Shown here: one piece after another, positions 1 through 5,878 of the stretch
Layout of the letters: each line of letters begins with the position of its first letter
Numbering within the stretch: position 1 is the first letter of the stretch
Assembly: GCA_947460445.1 (NCBI GenBank)
Contig: CANHHS010000054.1
Location: forward strand, 1 to 10,037
Origin: Opitutia bacterium
GTDB taxonomy: Bacteria > Verrucomicrobiota > Verrucomicrobiia > Opitutales > UBA953
Length of the DNA: 10,037 nucleotides
Direction of reading: 5' to 3'
Program-made: the position numbers and the translations under genes
Notes under the pieces: model-generated
Database searches by the model: none
Seen by the model: only the letters and a program-made list of their open reading frames with translations
Told to the model about the DNA's origin: nothing

Positions 1-1
1 C

Positions 2-427
2 TTTGGTGCTTTAGCAAAAACGTCAGGAAGTCTTACCCAAGGCAAAGCACTCGCTGCGGTCTGTCAGACCTGTCACTTAATTCGCGGGGAAGGGCAGTCA
101 TTGGGGCCCGATCTCAGTGCCGTTGGCGCAATGGGCATCGATGCTATCTTGCGGAATATTCTGACGCCCAATGCCGTCTATGAGCCCGGGTATCGAGTCT
201 ATCGCGCGGAGACAGTTAAAGGCGCTCTCGTCGAAGGCTTCCTTGTTTCCGATAAGCCGGATGCAGTCGTTATCCGTGCGCCCGGTGGCTATGAAACGCG
301 TATTGCCCGCGAGGATATTATTAAGTCTGGCTTCCTCGAGCGTAGTATCATGCCCGCAGGTTTGCTGGATGGATTTAGTGATGAACAGGCACGCGATCTC
401 TTGGCCTACCTGCAGTCACTGAAGTGA
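2..427 (+). CDS. C-terminal part of a PVC-type c-type cytochrome / heme-binding domain protein (5' truncated)
   Basis: The reading frame is open from the left window edge, so only the last 141 residues are visible. A covalent heme attachment motif CQTCH is at visible residues 21-25 (bases 62-76), followed by GPDLSAVG. The end has an IMPAGLLDGFSDEQARDLLAYL segment in which the Met after the Ile is the likely distal heme ligand. This order matches the C-terminal heme-binding domain of Pirellula/Verrucomicrobium proteins (TIGR02603 type), which usually follows a large beta-propeller or HEAT-like region and acts outside the cytoplasm in electron transfer from a dehydrogenase. A TTG at 101 is not the start, because the frame and the heme motif extend upstream of it. 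The gene converges with the DUF1080 gene, with a strong hairpin between them. The domain assignment is secure; the function of the whole protein cannot be told from this end. Confidence 0.88.
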   Translation, partial: FGALAKTSGSLTQGKALAAVCQTCHLIRGEGQSLGPDLSAVGAMGIDAILRNILTPNAVYEPGYRVYRAETVKGALVEGFLVSDKPDAVVIRAPGGYETRIAREDIIKSGFLERSIMPAGLLDGFSDEQARDLLAYLQSLK

Positions 428-440
428 TAGTTTAAATGAA

Positions 441-471
441 AAAGGCCAAAGGCTTCACGCCTTTGGCCTTT
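441..471. terminator. Bidirectional terminator-like hairpin between convergent genes
   Basis: A perfect 13-bp inverted repeat (arms 441-453 and 459-471) with a 5-base loop lies 13 bases after the stop of the heme protein and 17 bases before the end of the DUF1080 gene on the other strand. The arms begin and end in AAA/TTT, so both transcripts finish the stem with short U runs. The location and symmetry fit a shared intrinsic terminator, although the T tract is short in both directions. Confidence 0.82.
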
Positions 472-488
472 GAATCATTGAGTGCGGT

Positions 489-1841
489 TTATTTAGAAAG
501 CTCGCGTACCTTGATGCTACGGAAGCTGACTTCATTGCCGTGGTCTTGGAGCAAGATATTGCCCGATTCCCACTCGCCGAAGTTAGCACCATATTTTGCA
601 TCGGCATATTTACTGCCTGCACGTGCAGTCCGGAAGGCTTCGGAGGTGCGATCGTAACTCACTACGAGACGTCCATTGAGCCAATGCTCGACTTTGGTAC
701 CGTCTGTCCGAACGAAAGCATAGTTCCATTGTCCGACGGGGTGCACGAGCTTGTCCTGTTTGGCGGTGATTAGGTCGTAGAGTGAGCCGATGGTACGATT
801 GCCGTCTTTACCGAGTTTCGCGTCAGGATGTTTAGCGTCGTCGAGGATTTGGAACTCTAGGCCGAAGGCTGAACCTGCGCCTTTATTTAAAGCGGGTTGG
901 ACGAAATATTTAATGCCGCTGTTGGCGCCTTCAGTAATGCGAAACTCTGTAGAGAACTCGAAAGCCTTGAAGGTTTGTTTGGTGACGATGTCGCCACCGT
1001 TGACGGATTCACCGCCGTTACCCGGAAGGACGGTGAGTGTGCCATTACGGGCGACCCAGCCTTTGGCGGGGAATGACTCCGATTTCACTGAGCGCCAAGC
1101 ATCGGTCGAGGTACCGTCAAAAAGCAGTTTCCAGCCAGATGCTTTTTCAGTTTCGGCTAAAGTGTTTGGTGCAATCTCGTTCAGTATAACGTTGCGCCAG
1201 CGATTTTGTGTGCCCGCCAGCTCTTTAGGGATACTATGAACTTGGAATCCGATAAAGCCGGCTTGGTTGTCGCCATCCATAACGTCCACGCGCAGTTGGC
1301 CATTGAGCCACGTACGGAAATGCGGACCAATTGCTTCAATTCGCACATGATTCCAGTCGCCTACTTTGGTGAGTGCACGCCCTTGCTCTGTAAAAGCCTT
1401 TTCGTTGCCACCCAGAATGCCTGGCACGAGCCACGAGCGACGGCCTTCTTCGTAAAACCCAGCTGTCCACATCCGATTTTTTACAGAATCGGTATCAATT
1501 TCGATTTGATAGCCGTGAACACGTCCTGCGGGGATCGTTTGTGTTTTGCCTTTGGCATCCACGAAGGTGGTGGGCTTGTCGTAGGCATGGCTACGGATTT
1601 GCACCCCTGAGTTCAGGCGTTCATCCACCTTAAACTCATACTCGAGTACAAAATCTCCGTACTCCTTGTCCGTACACAAGAAAGTGTTCGGCGTGTTGGC
1701 AACAGCCGTACCAACGAGCTCGCCATTTTCTAGGCTATAGGTTGCTTTGCCGCCCTTAGGGTGACAGCCGCGGAGAAAAGTCGTGGCATCTTCAGCAACC
1801 AGTGTGCTGGTCGCTAGGAGGAAGGGTAGGAGGGTGCGCAT
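489..1841 (-). CDS. Exported tandem DUF1080 protein (3-keto-disaccharide hydrolase family)
   Basis: The protein has 450 residues and two DUF1080 (PF06439) domains. The start at 1841 is chosen because it places a hydrophobic signal-peptide-like segment (MRTLLPFLLATSTLVA) at the N terminus and lies 4 bases after the upstream stop. The ATG at 1898 would add 19 residues and overlap the upstream gene. Domain 1 (about residues 17-224) has NSGVQIRS, GYQIEID and TWLNGQLRV. Domain 2 (about 236-448) has the full family set: GWKLLFDG, NSGIKYFV, EFQILDD, GSLYDL, HWLNG and LQDHGNEVSFRSIKVREL. The fold is a concanavalin-like beta sandwich, and the family is linked to cleavage of 3-keto-glycosides. The neighbour directly upstream is a sugar oxidoreductase that could make such a substrate. 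Domain 1 lacks GSLYDL and LQDHG, so domain 2 is the likelier active one. The fold is certain; the substrate is unknown. Confidence 0.9.
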   Translation of the reverse strand: MRTLLPFLLATSTLVAEDATTFLRGCHPKGGKATYSLENGELVGTAVANTPNTFLCTDKEYGDFVLEYEFKVDERLNSGVQIRSHAYDKPTTFVDAKGKTQTIPAGRVHGYQIEIDTDSVKNRMWTAGFYEEGRRSWLVPGILGGNEKAFTEQGRALTKVGDWNHVRIEAIGPHFRTWLNGQLRVDVMDGDNQAGFIGFQVHSIPKELAGTQNRWRNVILNEIAPNTLAETEKASGWKLLFDGTSTDAWRSVKSESFPAKGWVARNGTLTVLPGNGGESVNGGDIVTKQTFKAFEFSTEFRITEGANSGIKYFVQPALNKGAGSAFGLEFQILDDAKHPDAKLGKDGNRTIGSLYDLITAKQDKLVHPVGQWNYAFVRTDGTKVEHWLNGRLVVSYDRTSEAFRTARAGSKYADAKYGANFGEWESGNILLQDHGNEVSFRSIKVRELSK

Positions 1842-1845
1842 AAAA

Positions 1846-3405
1846 TTAGGCGACGTAGTTACGAATGCGGAATGCACCGCGGCCTTCGCGTTTGGCAATC
1901 AAGTCGCTATTGGCTTTGTCTGCGAGGGCGCCCGTGAAGAGTTGCGTGCTTGGATCAAGCGTGAGGGCGCCTGTGCGTAGTTTAGCTTCTGCAAATCCGC
2001 ACTTCGCTAGGTGTTCTGTCGCCCGAGCGGTAGCCTCGGCTAAAGTCGAGTTGGCCTTAATGATATCAGCAATTTCGCCTTGGCTGTGTTCATTGCCAAC
2101 GCGGTAGGCGACATTGGAGGCATGTACCAATGAAGTTGAAAGGTGGCATTCGCGTACAGGAGCGTGCAAATCGTTCGGTTTGGCATTGCGGATGGCCTCT
2201 ATCCAGTTGGCCAAATGGCCTTCTTCGCCGCCCGCGACAGCGAGATTCGCGGCAGTGCCAGCAGGTCTTCCGTATCGTTGAATAATCTTACCGTTATTAT
2301 CGCGTACGGTAGCTGAGACATAGTCAGGGATGTGAATCGAACCGTTTTCACATTCAATAAGGATGCCAATGCCCAAGCCTTTATAAGTTTCCATGCCCCA
2401 AGGAATGCGGCTCTCAGTCTTCATGGTGCCGTCCTTTTGTTTAACCTCAAAATTCTGAAGTTTCATTTCGCTGGCATTTTTTGGCAGCCCGCGAACTTCC
2501 ATAATGAGTGGTGCAGCTGCATAGGCATGCACTGTGACGACGGTGTTGGGAGTTTCGCCGGCGTCATCGAGGCCGATGCGCGCGCCTACGGTAGCGACGG
2601 CTGGAGCTAATGAGTCTTCGCCAAGGAACCAGCGAGCGACATCGACTTCGTGGACGCCTTGATTGAGCACATCGCCGCCACCGTAGTTCCAGAACCAGTG
2701 CCAGTCATAGTGCACGGGGCCGTAGGAACCGGTACGGACAGAATCAACGACATCGGATGGTCCACTCCAAAGATCGTAGTTAATGTTTGAGGGTATCGCT
2801 TGTTTGACGGCTTTACCGATAGATTGGCGCGGCTTGTAACAGATACCGCGGGCGAGTTTGATTTTACCTAATTTGCCTGAGCGAAGATAATCCAAGGCAG
2901 CTTTTAAGCCAGGGCCTGAGCGGCTTTGGGTGCCCGCTTGGGCGATAAGCTTAGGGAATTTCGCAGCGGCAGCGACAAGCTGCCGTCCTTCCCACATATT
3001 GTGTGAGAGTGGTTTCTCGACGTAGAGATTTTTACCGGCTTCGAGGGCCCACATGCCGTTGAGCACGTGAGTGTGGTTGGGTGTGGCGACGATAATGGCA
3101 TCGAGGTTTTTATCTTCGAGCATCCGACGCGCATCTTCGTAACCTTTGGCGCCTTCGTGCGCTTTAAGACCTGCGGCAAGGACAGTGCTATCGACGTCGC
3201 AGAGTCCCGCGATTTCAACGCCTTTGATTCCTTTGGTTGCCGCAATGAGTTGAGCGCCGCGACTACGGAATCCAATGACCCCAATGCGCATGCGTTCATT
3301 CGCGCCAGCTACCTGACCGTAGGTTCGTGCACTTAAGCCGACGTAAGCGGCGCCAAGGGCAGTTGTTTTAAGGAAGTTGCGGCGGTTCAAGGGGTACGTT
3401 GCCAT
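1846..3405 (-). CDS. Tat-exported Gfo/Idh/MocA family oxidoreductase, GxRxxG variant, paired with DUF1080
   Basis: The protein has 519 residues. The N-terminal NRRNFLKTTALG (residues 7-18) is a twin-arginine leader, probably cleaved near residue 30. A Rossmann domain follows (about 39-160), with the nucleotide loop IGVIGFRSRG (41-50) and the EKP motif at 130-132, whose Lys is the usual catalytic residue. The substrate-domain signature NYGGGDVLNQGVHEVDVARWFLG runs from 240 to 262, with H252 and D255 as probable active-site residues. In the loop the second Gly of GxGxxG is Arg47, which is atypical. About 90 residues after the core (from HLSTSLVHASNVAYRVG) form a tail found in longer PVC members. 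The stop is 4 bases before the DUF1080 start, so the two genes are almost surely co-transcribed. Expected role: NAD(P)-linked oxidation or rearrangement of a sugar or glycoside outside the cytoplasm. The family is certain; substrate and reaction are not visible. Confidence 0.92.
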   Translation of the reverse strand: MATYPLNRRNFLKTTALGAAYVGLSARTYGQVAGANERMRIGVIGFRSRGAQLIAATKGIKGVEIAGLCDVDSTVLAAGLKAHEGAKGYEDARRMLEDKNLDAIIVATPNHTHVLNGMWALEAGKNLYVEKPLSHNMWEGRQLVAAAAKFPKLIAQAGTQSRSGPGLKAALDYLRSGKLGKIKLARGICYKPRQSIGKAVKQAIPSNINYDLWSGPSDVVDSVRTGSYGPVHYDWHWFWNYGGGDVLNQGVHEVDVARWFLGEDSLAPAVATVGARIGLDDAGETPNTVVTVHAYAAAPLIMEVRGLPKNASEMKLQNFEVKQKDGTMKTESRIPWGMETYKGLGIGILIECENGSIHIPDYVSATVRDNNGKIIQRYGRPAGTAANLAVAGGEEGHLANWIEAIRNAKPNDLHAPVRECHLSTSLVHASNVAYRVGNEHSQGEIADIIKANSTLAEATARATEHLAKCGFAEAKLRTGALTLDPSTQLFTGALADKANSDLIAKREGRGAFRIRNYVA

Positions 3406-3441
3406 ATGCTTATTAACAGCGATTTAGGGGTTACGTTCCAA
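3406..3441 (-). promoter_or_regulatory. Candidate promoter of the oxidoreductase-DUF1080 pair
   Basis: On the minus strand TTGGAAC (3441-3435) lies 29 bases before the ATG, and GTTAAT follows TTGGAA at 18-base spacing. These resemble -35 and -10 boxes (four of six matches each). The same TTGGAAC occurs at exactly the same distance from the start at 7138. No Shine-Dalgarno sequence is seen before this ATG. Nothing else stands out in the rest of the 3406-3578 spacer except short hairpins at 3461-3475 and 3560-3573. Confidence 0.25.
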
Positions 3442-3578
3442 GTTCATCTTATCCACTTTAAGCAGTTGTTCTGCTCAATTTATCAGCACTCTTAGCCGAT
3501 ACAGCCCTTATGAATGCTTCAATCTTGCCAGAAAGGGGTAGTTAGTCAGTTTTCAACTCTGTCCTTTTGGACAACCAC

Positions 3579-3669
3579 GGAGAGGTGGCTGAGTGGCTCA
3601 AAGCGCCCGTTTGCTAAATGGGTATACCCCAAAAGGGTATCGAGGGTTCGAATCCCTTCCTCTCCGCCA
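3579..3669 (+). tRNA. tRNA-Ser(GCU) with encoded CCA
   Basis: A full cloverleaf can be folded by hand. The acceptor stem GGAGAGG (3579-3585) pairs with CCTCTCC (3659-3665), the discriminator is G3666 and CCA follows at 3667-3669. The anticodon stem CCCGT/ATGGG (3606-3610, 3618-3622) has one G-U pair and encloses loop TTGCTAA, so the anticodon is GCT (3613-3615), which reads AGC and AGU. A long variable arm, ATACCC/GGGTAT with a 5-base loop (3624-3640), is the class II feature expected of serine tRNA. The T arm (3642-3658) has the loop TTCGAAT. No other tRNA is adjacent. Confidence 0.97.
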
Positions 3670-3678
3670 CTTTTGAAA

Positions 3679-3783
3679 GAGACTAAAGACTAAGGCCTAA
3701 CGACTAAAGTCTTCCATGTCAGGTTATCTGGCTGTGCCGCATTTGGGCTGCTCTTTAGTCCTTAGTCATTCGTCTTTAGTCTT
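3679..3783. repeat. Palindromic array of 7-base repeats (GACTAAR) downstream of the tRNA
   Basis: The left arm (3679-3709) contains four contiguous 7-mers from 3681: GACTAAA, GACTAAG, GCCTAAC, GACTAAA. The right arm (3753-3783) contains four inverted 7-mers: CTTTAGT, CCTTAGT, CATTCGT, CTTTAGT. The 31-base arms match as inverted repeats at 26 of 31 positions by hand alignment, around a 43-base centre (3710-3752). One further inverted copy, GTTAGTC, lies before the tRNA at 3541-3547. Transcribed, this would be a long imperfect stem-loop just after the tRNA. It may process or terminate the tRNA transcript, or it may be a dispersed genomic repeat. Confidence 0.8.
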
Positions 3784-3787
3784 CCTT

Positions 3788-3809
3788 AAAAGGCATCGGG
3801 CGAAGCCCG
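3788..3809 (-). terminator. Terminator-like hairpin after the minus-strand run
   Basis: On the minus strand a CGGGC/GCCCG stem with loop TTC (3809-3797) is followed after five bases by TTTT (3791-3788). It sits 27 bases beyond the stop codon at 3837. The stem is short but GC-rich. A second mini-hairpin, AGC-TTC-GCT (3819-3811), precedes it. Together they plausibly end transcription of the run that starts at 7138. Confidence 0.55.
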
Positions 3810-3836
3810 GAGCGAAGCTAGTTAAAACGGTAAATG

Positions 3837-4070
3837 CTACCGGGTAATAAAACTGCGGCCTTCGGCTTGGCACCAGAGCTGGTAAATATTGATGACGTTT
3901 TTTCGGATACCTTTAACGGGTATTTTAAGAAATCCCTGGCGTTTGGCGGCTTCGAAAAGAATGCGTTCTTTTTGGGTAAGCCGGTGTCCGACTCCGCGAT
4001 TACCGATCTTACCACGTGTCGATTCTCCGCGGCTAAGGCGTTCGATATCGTTTTTATCGGGTTTGGGCAT
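3837..4070 (-). CDS. Small basic conserved-looking protein of unknown function
   Basis: The protein has 77 residues and is strongly basic and soluble, with no signal peptide or membrane segment. The N-terminal third is charged and probably disordered (KPDKNDIERLSRGESTRGK). A predicted helix follows, GHRLTQKERILFEAAKRQGFL (residues 28-48), then a short segment with NVINIYQLWCQAEG. The layout recalls small Verrucomicrobiota proteins with an LT-x-KER helix, but I cannot name the family. The minus frame is preferred over the overlapping plus-strand frame (3834-4115) because its stop is followed by a terminator-like hairpin, it lies in line with the upstream genes, and its composition is protein-like. 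It begins 85 bases after the dehydratase stop. No Shine-Dalgarno sequence is visible. A nucleic-acid-binding role is possible from the charge alone. Confidence 0.65.
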   Translation of the reverse strand: MPKPDKNDIERLSRGESTRGKIGNRGVGHRLTQKERILFEAAKRQGFLKIPVKGIRKNVINIYQLWCQAEGRSFITR

Positions 4071-4155
4071 CGAGGGAATAGTGGAGAGAATGTGCCAAAG
4101 TGCAAATTAGCCTAATACACGACCAGCCCTTTATGAACAGTGCTTTTGGGAGGGG

Positions 4156-4395
4156 CTATGCTGCGTAGGCTTGGCTGATAGCGGCCGCGAGCTTCCGGCA
4201 CTTTTCGCCAACCTTGCCCGTATCGTGTTCCACAATCGTTACAGTGACGGTATGGTAGGACACTGTCATATCAGGATGATGGTTTTGCTGGTCAGCAATT
4301 TCCATAACCTGATTGGCGAATCGCCGCACCGCGTTGTAATCGCTGAAGCAAAACGTTTGCCGTAATTTGCCGTCACTTTCTTGCCATGTATTCAT
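4156..4395 (-). CDS. Pterin-4a-carbinolamine dehydratase family protein, short form
   Basis: The 79 residues match the PCD family (PF01329). Trp4 and DGKLRQTFCF (8-17) correspond to the conserved GW...L.R.F.F start of the core. HHP (39-41), Tyr47 and His57-Asp58 fit the signature HH[PCS]-x5-[YWF]-x9-[HW]. The enzyme dehydrates 4a-hydroxytetrahydrobiopterin during recycling of the cofactor of aromatic amino acid hydroxylases; bacterial copies without such a hydroxylase are suggested to serve in molybdopterin metabolism. The usual N-terminal helix of about 20 residues is missing. An in-frame TAA upstream, with no start codon between it and the ATG, rules out a longer start. The late Asp of the T-x-x-D motif appears replaced by Cys66. 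The gene lies 85 bases after the upstream oxidoreductase and 85 bases before the 77-residue gene on the same strand. No pterin-dependent hydroxylase is in the window. Confidence 0.88.
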   Translation of the reverse strand: MNTWQESDGKLRQTFCFSDYNAVRRFANQVMEIADQQNHHPDMTVSYHTVTVTIVEHDTGKVGEKCRKLAAAISQAYAA

Positions 4396-4480
4396 CGGGT
4401 ATAAGTGAGCGGTTTTTAGGTATTGTCTCCCTTAATCCATCCATGTGCACGCACAGGCTCTACCAAAGACCTATGCCCGC

Positions 4481-5860
4481 TTAGACAGTCCAGCCTTTGC
4501 GATATGGCCTGCTGACGAGCGACTGCGCTTGTTCATTGTTGGTAATACGCATTGCCGCTTGGTCCCACAAAAGTTTGTTTCCAGGAACTTGCGTGGCGAT
4601 TGTCCCAAGTAACACAGTTTCCGTAAGCGGCCCGGCGTAGGCGAAGTTCGCGGTTGTCTCAGGACCTCCGAGGGCGGCATCGACCCAGTCATGGTAGTGG
4701 TTGCGTGCTTCGACGACTTCAATTTCAGCAACTTTACGTTCATCTTTTTCCCCAGCTGCGAGTTTACGTTTTCGTCGAGTTGCGTCGCCCGGCGACAGCG
4801 TGACCCCGTATTTCTCAACTGGGAAAAGCATGGGGTTTCCGACGTGGGGTAAAATGACAGTGCCTTCCTCGCCTACAAACAACGACCCTTCCCTCGGTAG
4901 GCTCATGCCAGCGGGCATTTGGGCGAGGGCTGGATCCGGTTGGCGTCCACCATCGTACCAAGTGACGGGTAGGGTTGTCTCCGCTGTGAAAGGTGTGCCT
5001 GGGAAAATGTAGTGTACCGTTTGCGACGCAGACCATGTCTGTGGATTCACGCCACTATTCTCTGCAATCACACTTATAGGTGCGGTTAATCCGAGTGCCG
5101 TGAAAACAGGATCGAAAATATGACAACCGAAGTCACCTAAGGTGCCTCCGCCAAAATCTTTCCAATCGCGCCAATTCGCAGGGTGATAAACCCCGTTGGC
5201 GTAAGGTCGATCCGGTGCGCCACCCAGCCAAAGGTCCCAATCTACGTTAGCCGGAGCCGTTGCTGGGTCTGGTAGTGAGGTGCGCTGAGTCCACTGATTC
5301 CCTTGATTGGCTTGCCATGAGTGGATGGCCTTAATTTTACCAATACGACCTGAGCGGATGAGGCTGACCGCTGTACGGTATTCGCTGTTAGAATGAATTT
5401 GAATGCCCATCTGGGTGCGGACTCCACTCCGTTTGGCTTCAATTTGCAGCGCACGTGTTTCGGCGATGGAGTGTGCCAGGGGTTTTTGTAGGTAGACGTG
5501 TTTTCGTAACCGCATGGCCCGAAGAGCGGGCAGGGCATGCATATGATCAGGAGTGGAAATCGCCGCTGCGTCGAATTGATCGCCGAGCTTTTCGAACATT
5601 TCTCGGTAGTCACTAAAATGGGCAACGCCTGGATTGGTCGCATTCGCTGAGCCGAACCGATTTTTATCTATATCACAGAATCCGACATAACGCACTTTAG
5701 GATGCGAACCGATTTGTTGAATATCGTCTCCACCTTTCCCGGCGCAGCCAACTTGAACTAACTGAAGTTTGGAATTAAGGTTTTGTCCGCGAACAAGCGC
5801 CGGGAAAACGAATGATGCGAGTGCGGTTTGGTGTAAAAACCGTCGACGCGAAAGTGCCAT
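4481..5860 (-). CDS. Tat-exported Gfo/Idh/MocA family oxidoreductase (QKP type, GxAxxG loop)
   Basis: The protein has 459 residues. SRRRFLHQTAL (residues 4-14) begins a Tat leader, with likely cleavage after VRG near residue 25. The Rossmann domain has VGCAGKGG (37-44), in which the middle Gly of GxGxxG is Ala40, and STPDHMHA (102-109). QKP at 125-127 replaces the common EKP but keeps the catalytic Lys. The substrate domain carries VDWDLWLGGAPDRPY (207-220) and DFGGGTLGDFGCHIFDPVFTAL (235-256). The same blocks occur in the same order in the gene at 7234, so these two form one subfamily, apart from the genes at 3405 and 7138. A GGAG sequence is correctly placed before the start, and the upstream oxidoreductase ends only 18 bases away, indicating one transcript. 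The expected role is NAD(P)-linked sugar or glycoside chemistry outside the cytoplasm. GH109-like glycosidase activity cannot be excluded from sequence alone. Confidence 0.92.
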   Translation of the reverse strand: MALSRRRFLHQTALASFVFPALVRGQNLNSKLQLVQVGCAGKGGDDIQQIGSHPKVRYVGFCDIDKNRFGSANATNPGVAHFSDYREMFEKLGDQFDAAAISTPDHMHALPALRAMRLRKHVYLQKPLAHSIAETRALQIEAKRSGVRTQMGIQIHSNSEYRTAVSLIRSGRIGKIKAIHSWQANQGNQWTQRTSLPDPATAPANVDWDLWLGGAPDRPYANGVYHPANWRDWKDFGGGTLGDFGCHIFDPVFTALGLTAPISVIAENSGVNPQTWSASQTVHYIFPGTPFTAETTLPVTWYDGGRQPDPALAQMPAGMSLPREGSLFVGEEGTVILPHVGNPMLFPVEKYGVTLSPGDATRRKRKLAAGEKDERKVAEIEVVEARNHYHDWVDAALGGPETTANFAYAGPLTETVLLGTIATQVPGNKLLWDQAAMRITNNEQAQSLVSRPYRKGWTV

Positions 5861-5868
5861 AACTTCTG

Positions 5869-5872
5869 CTCC
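5869..5872 (-). promoter_or_regulatory. Shine-Dalgarno GGAG for the oxidoreductase starting at 5860
   Basis: GGAG on the minus strand lies 8 bases before the ATG, inside the 18-base gap between the two oxidoreductase genes. It supports the start at 5860. It is the only clear Shine-Dalgarno site that I noticed among the gene starts of this window. Confidence 0.65.
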
Positions 5873-5878
5873 GTTACT

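Noticed and set aside
1842..1898. Longer start for the DUF1080 gene at 1898
   Set aside because: It would overlap the upstream gene and bury the signal-peptide-like segment behind 19 polar residues; the ATG at 1841 is better.
3541..3783. CRISPR-like array
   Set aside because: The repeats are 7 bases long, contiguous and inverted about a centre, without spacers of regular size and without cas genes.
3579..3790. tRNA-Ser as an integration site of a mobile element
   Set aside because: No second copy of the tRNA 3' end, no integrase and no phage or plasmid gene is visible in the window.
3834..4115. 93-residue plus-strand open frame overlapping the 77-residue gene
   Set aside because: It has no family resemblance. 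The minus-strand frame has a better protein composition, fits the direction of the run and is followed by a terminator-like hairpin.
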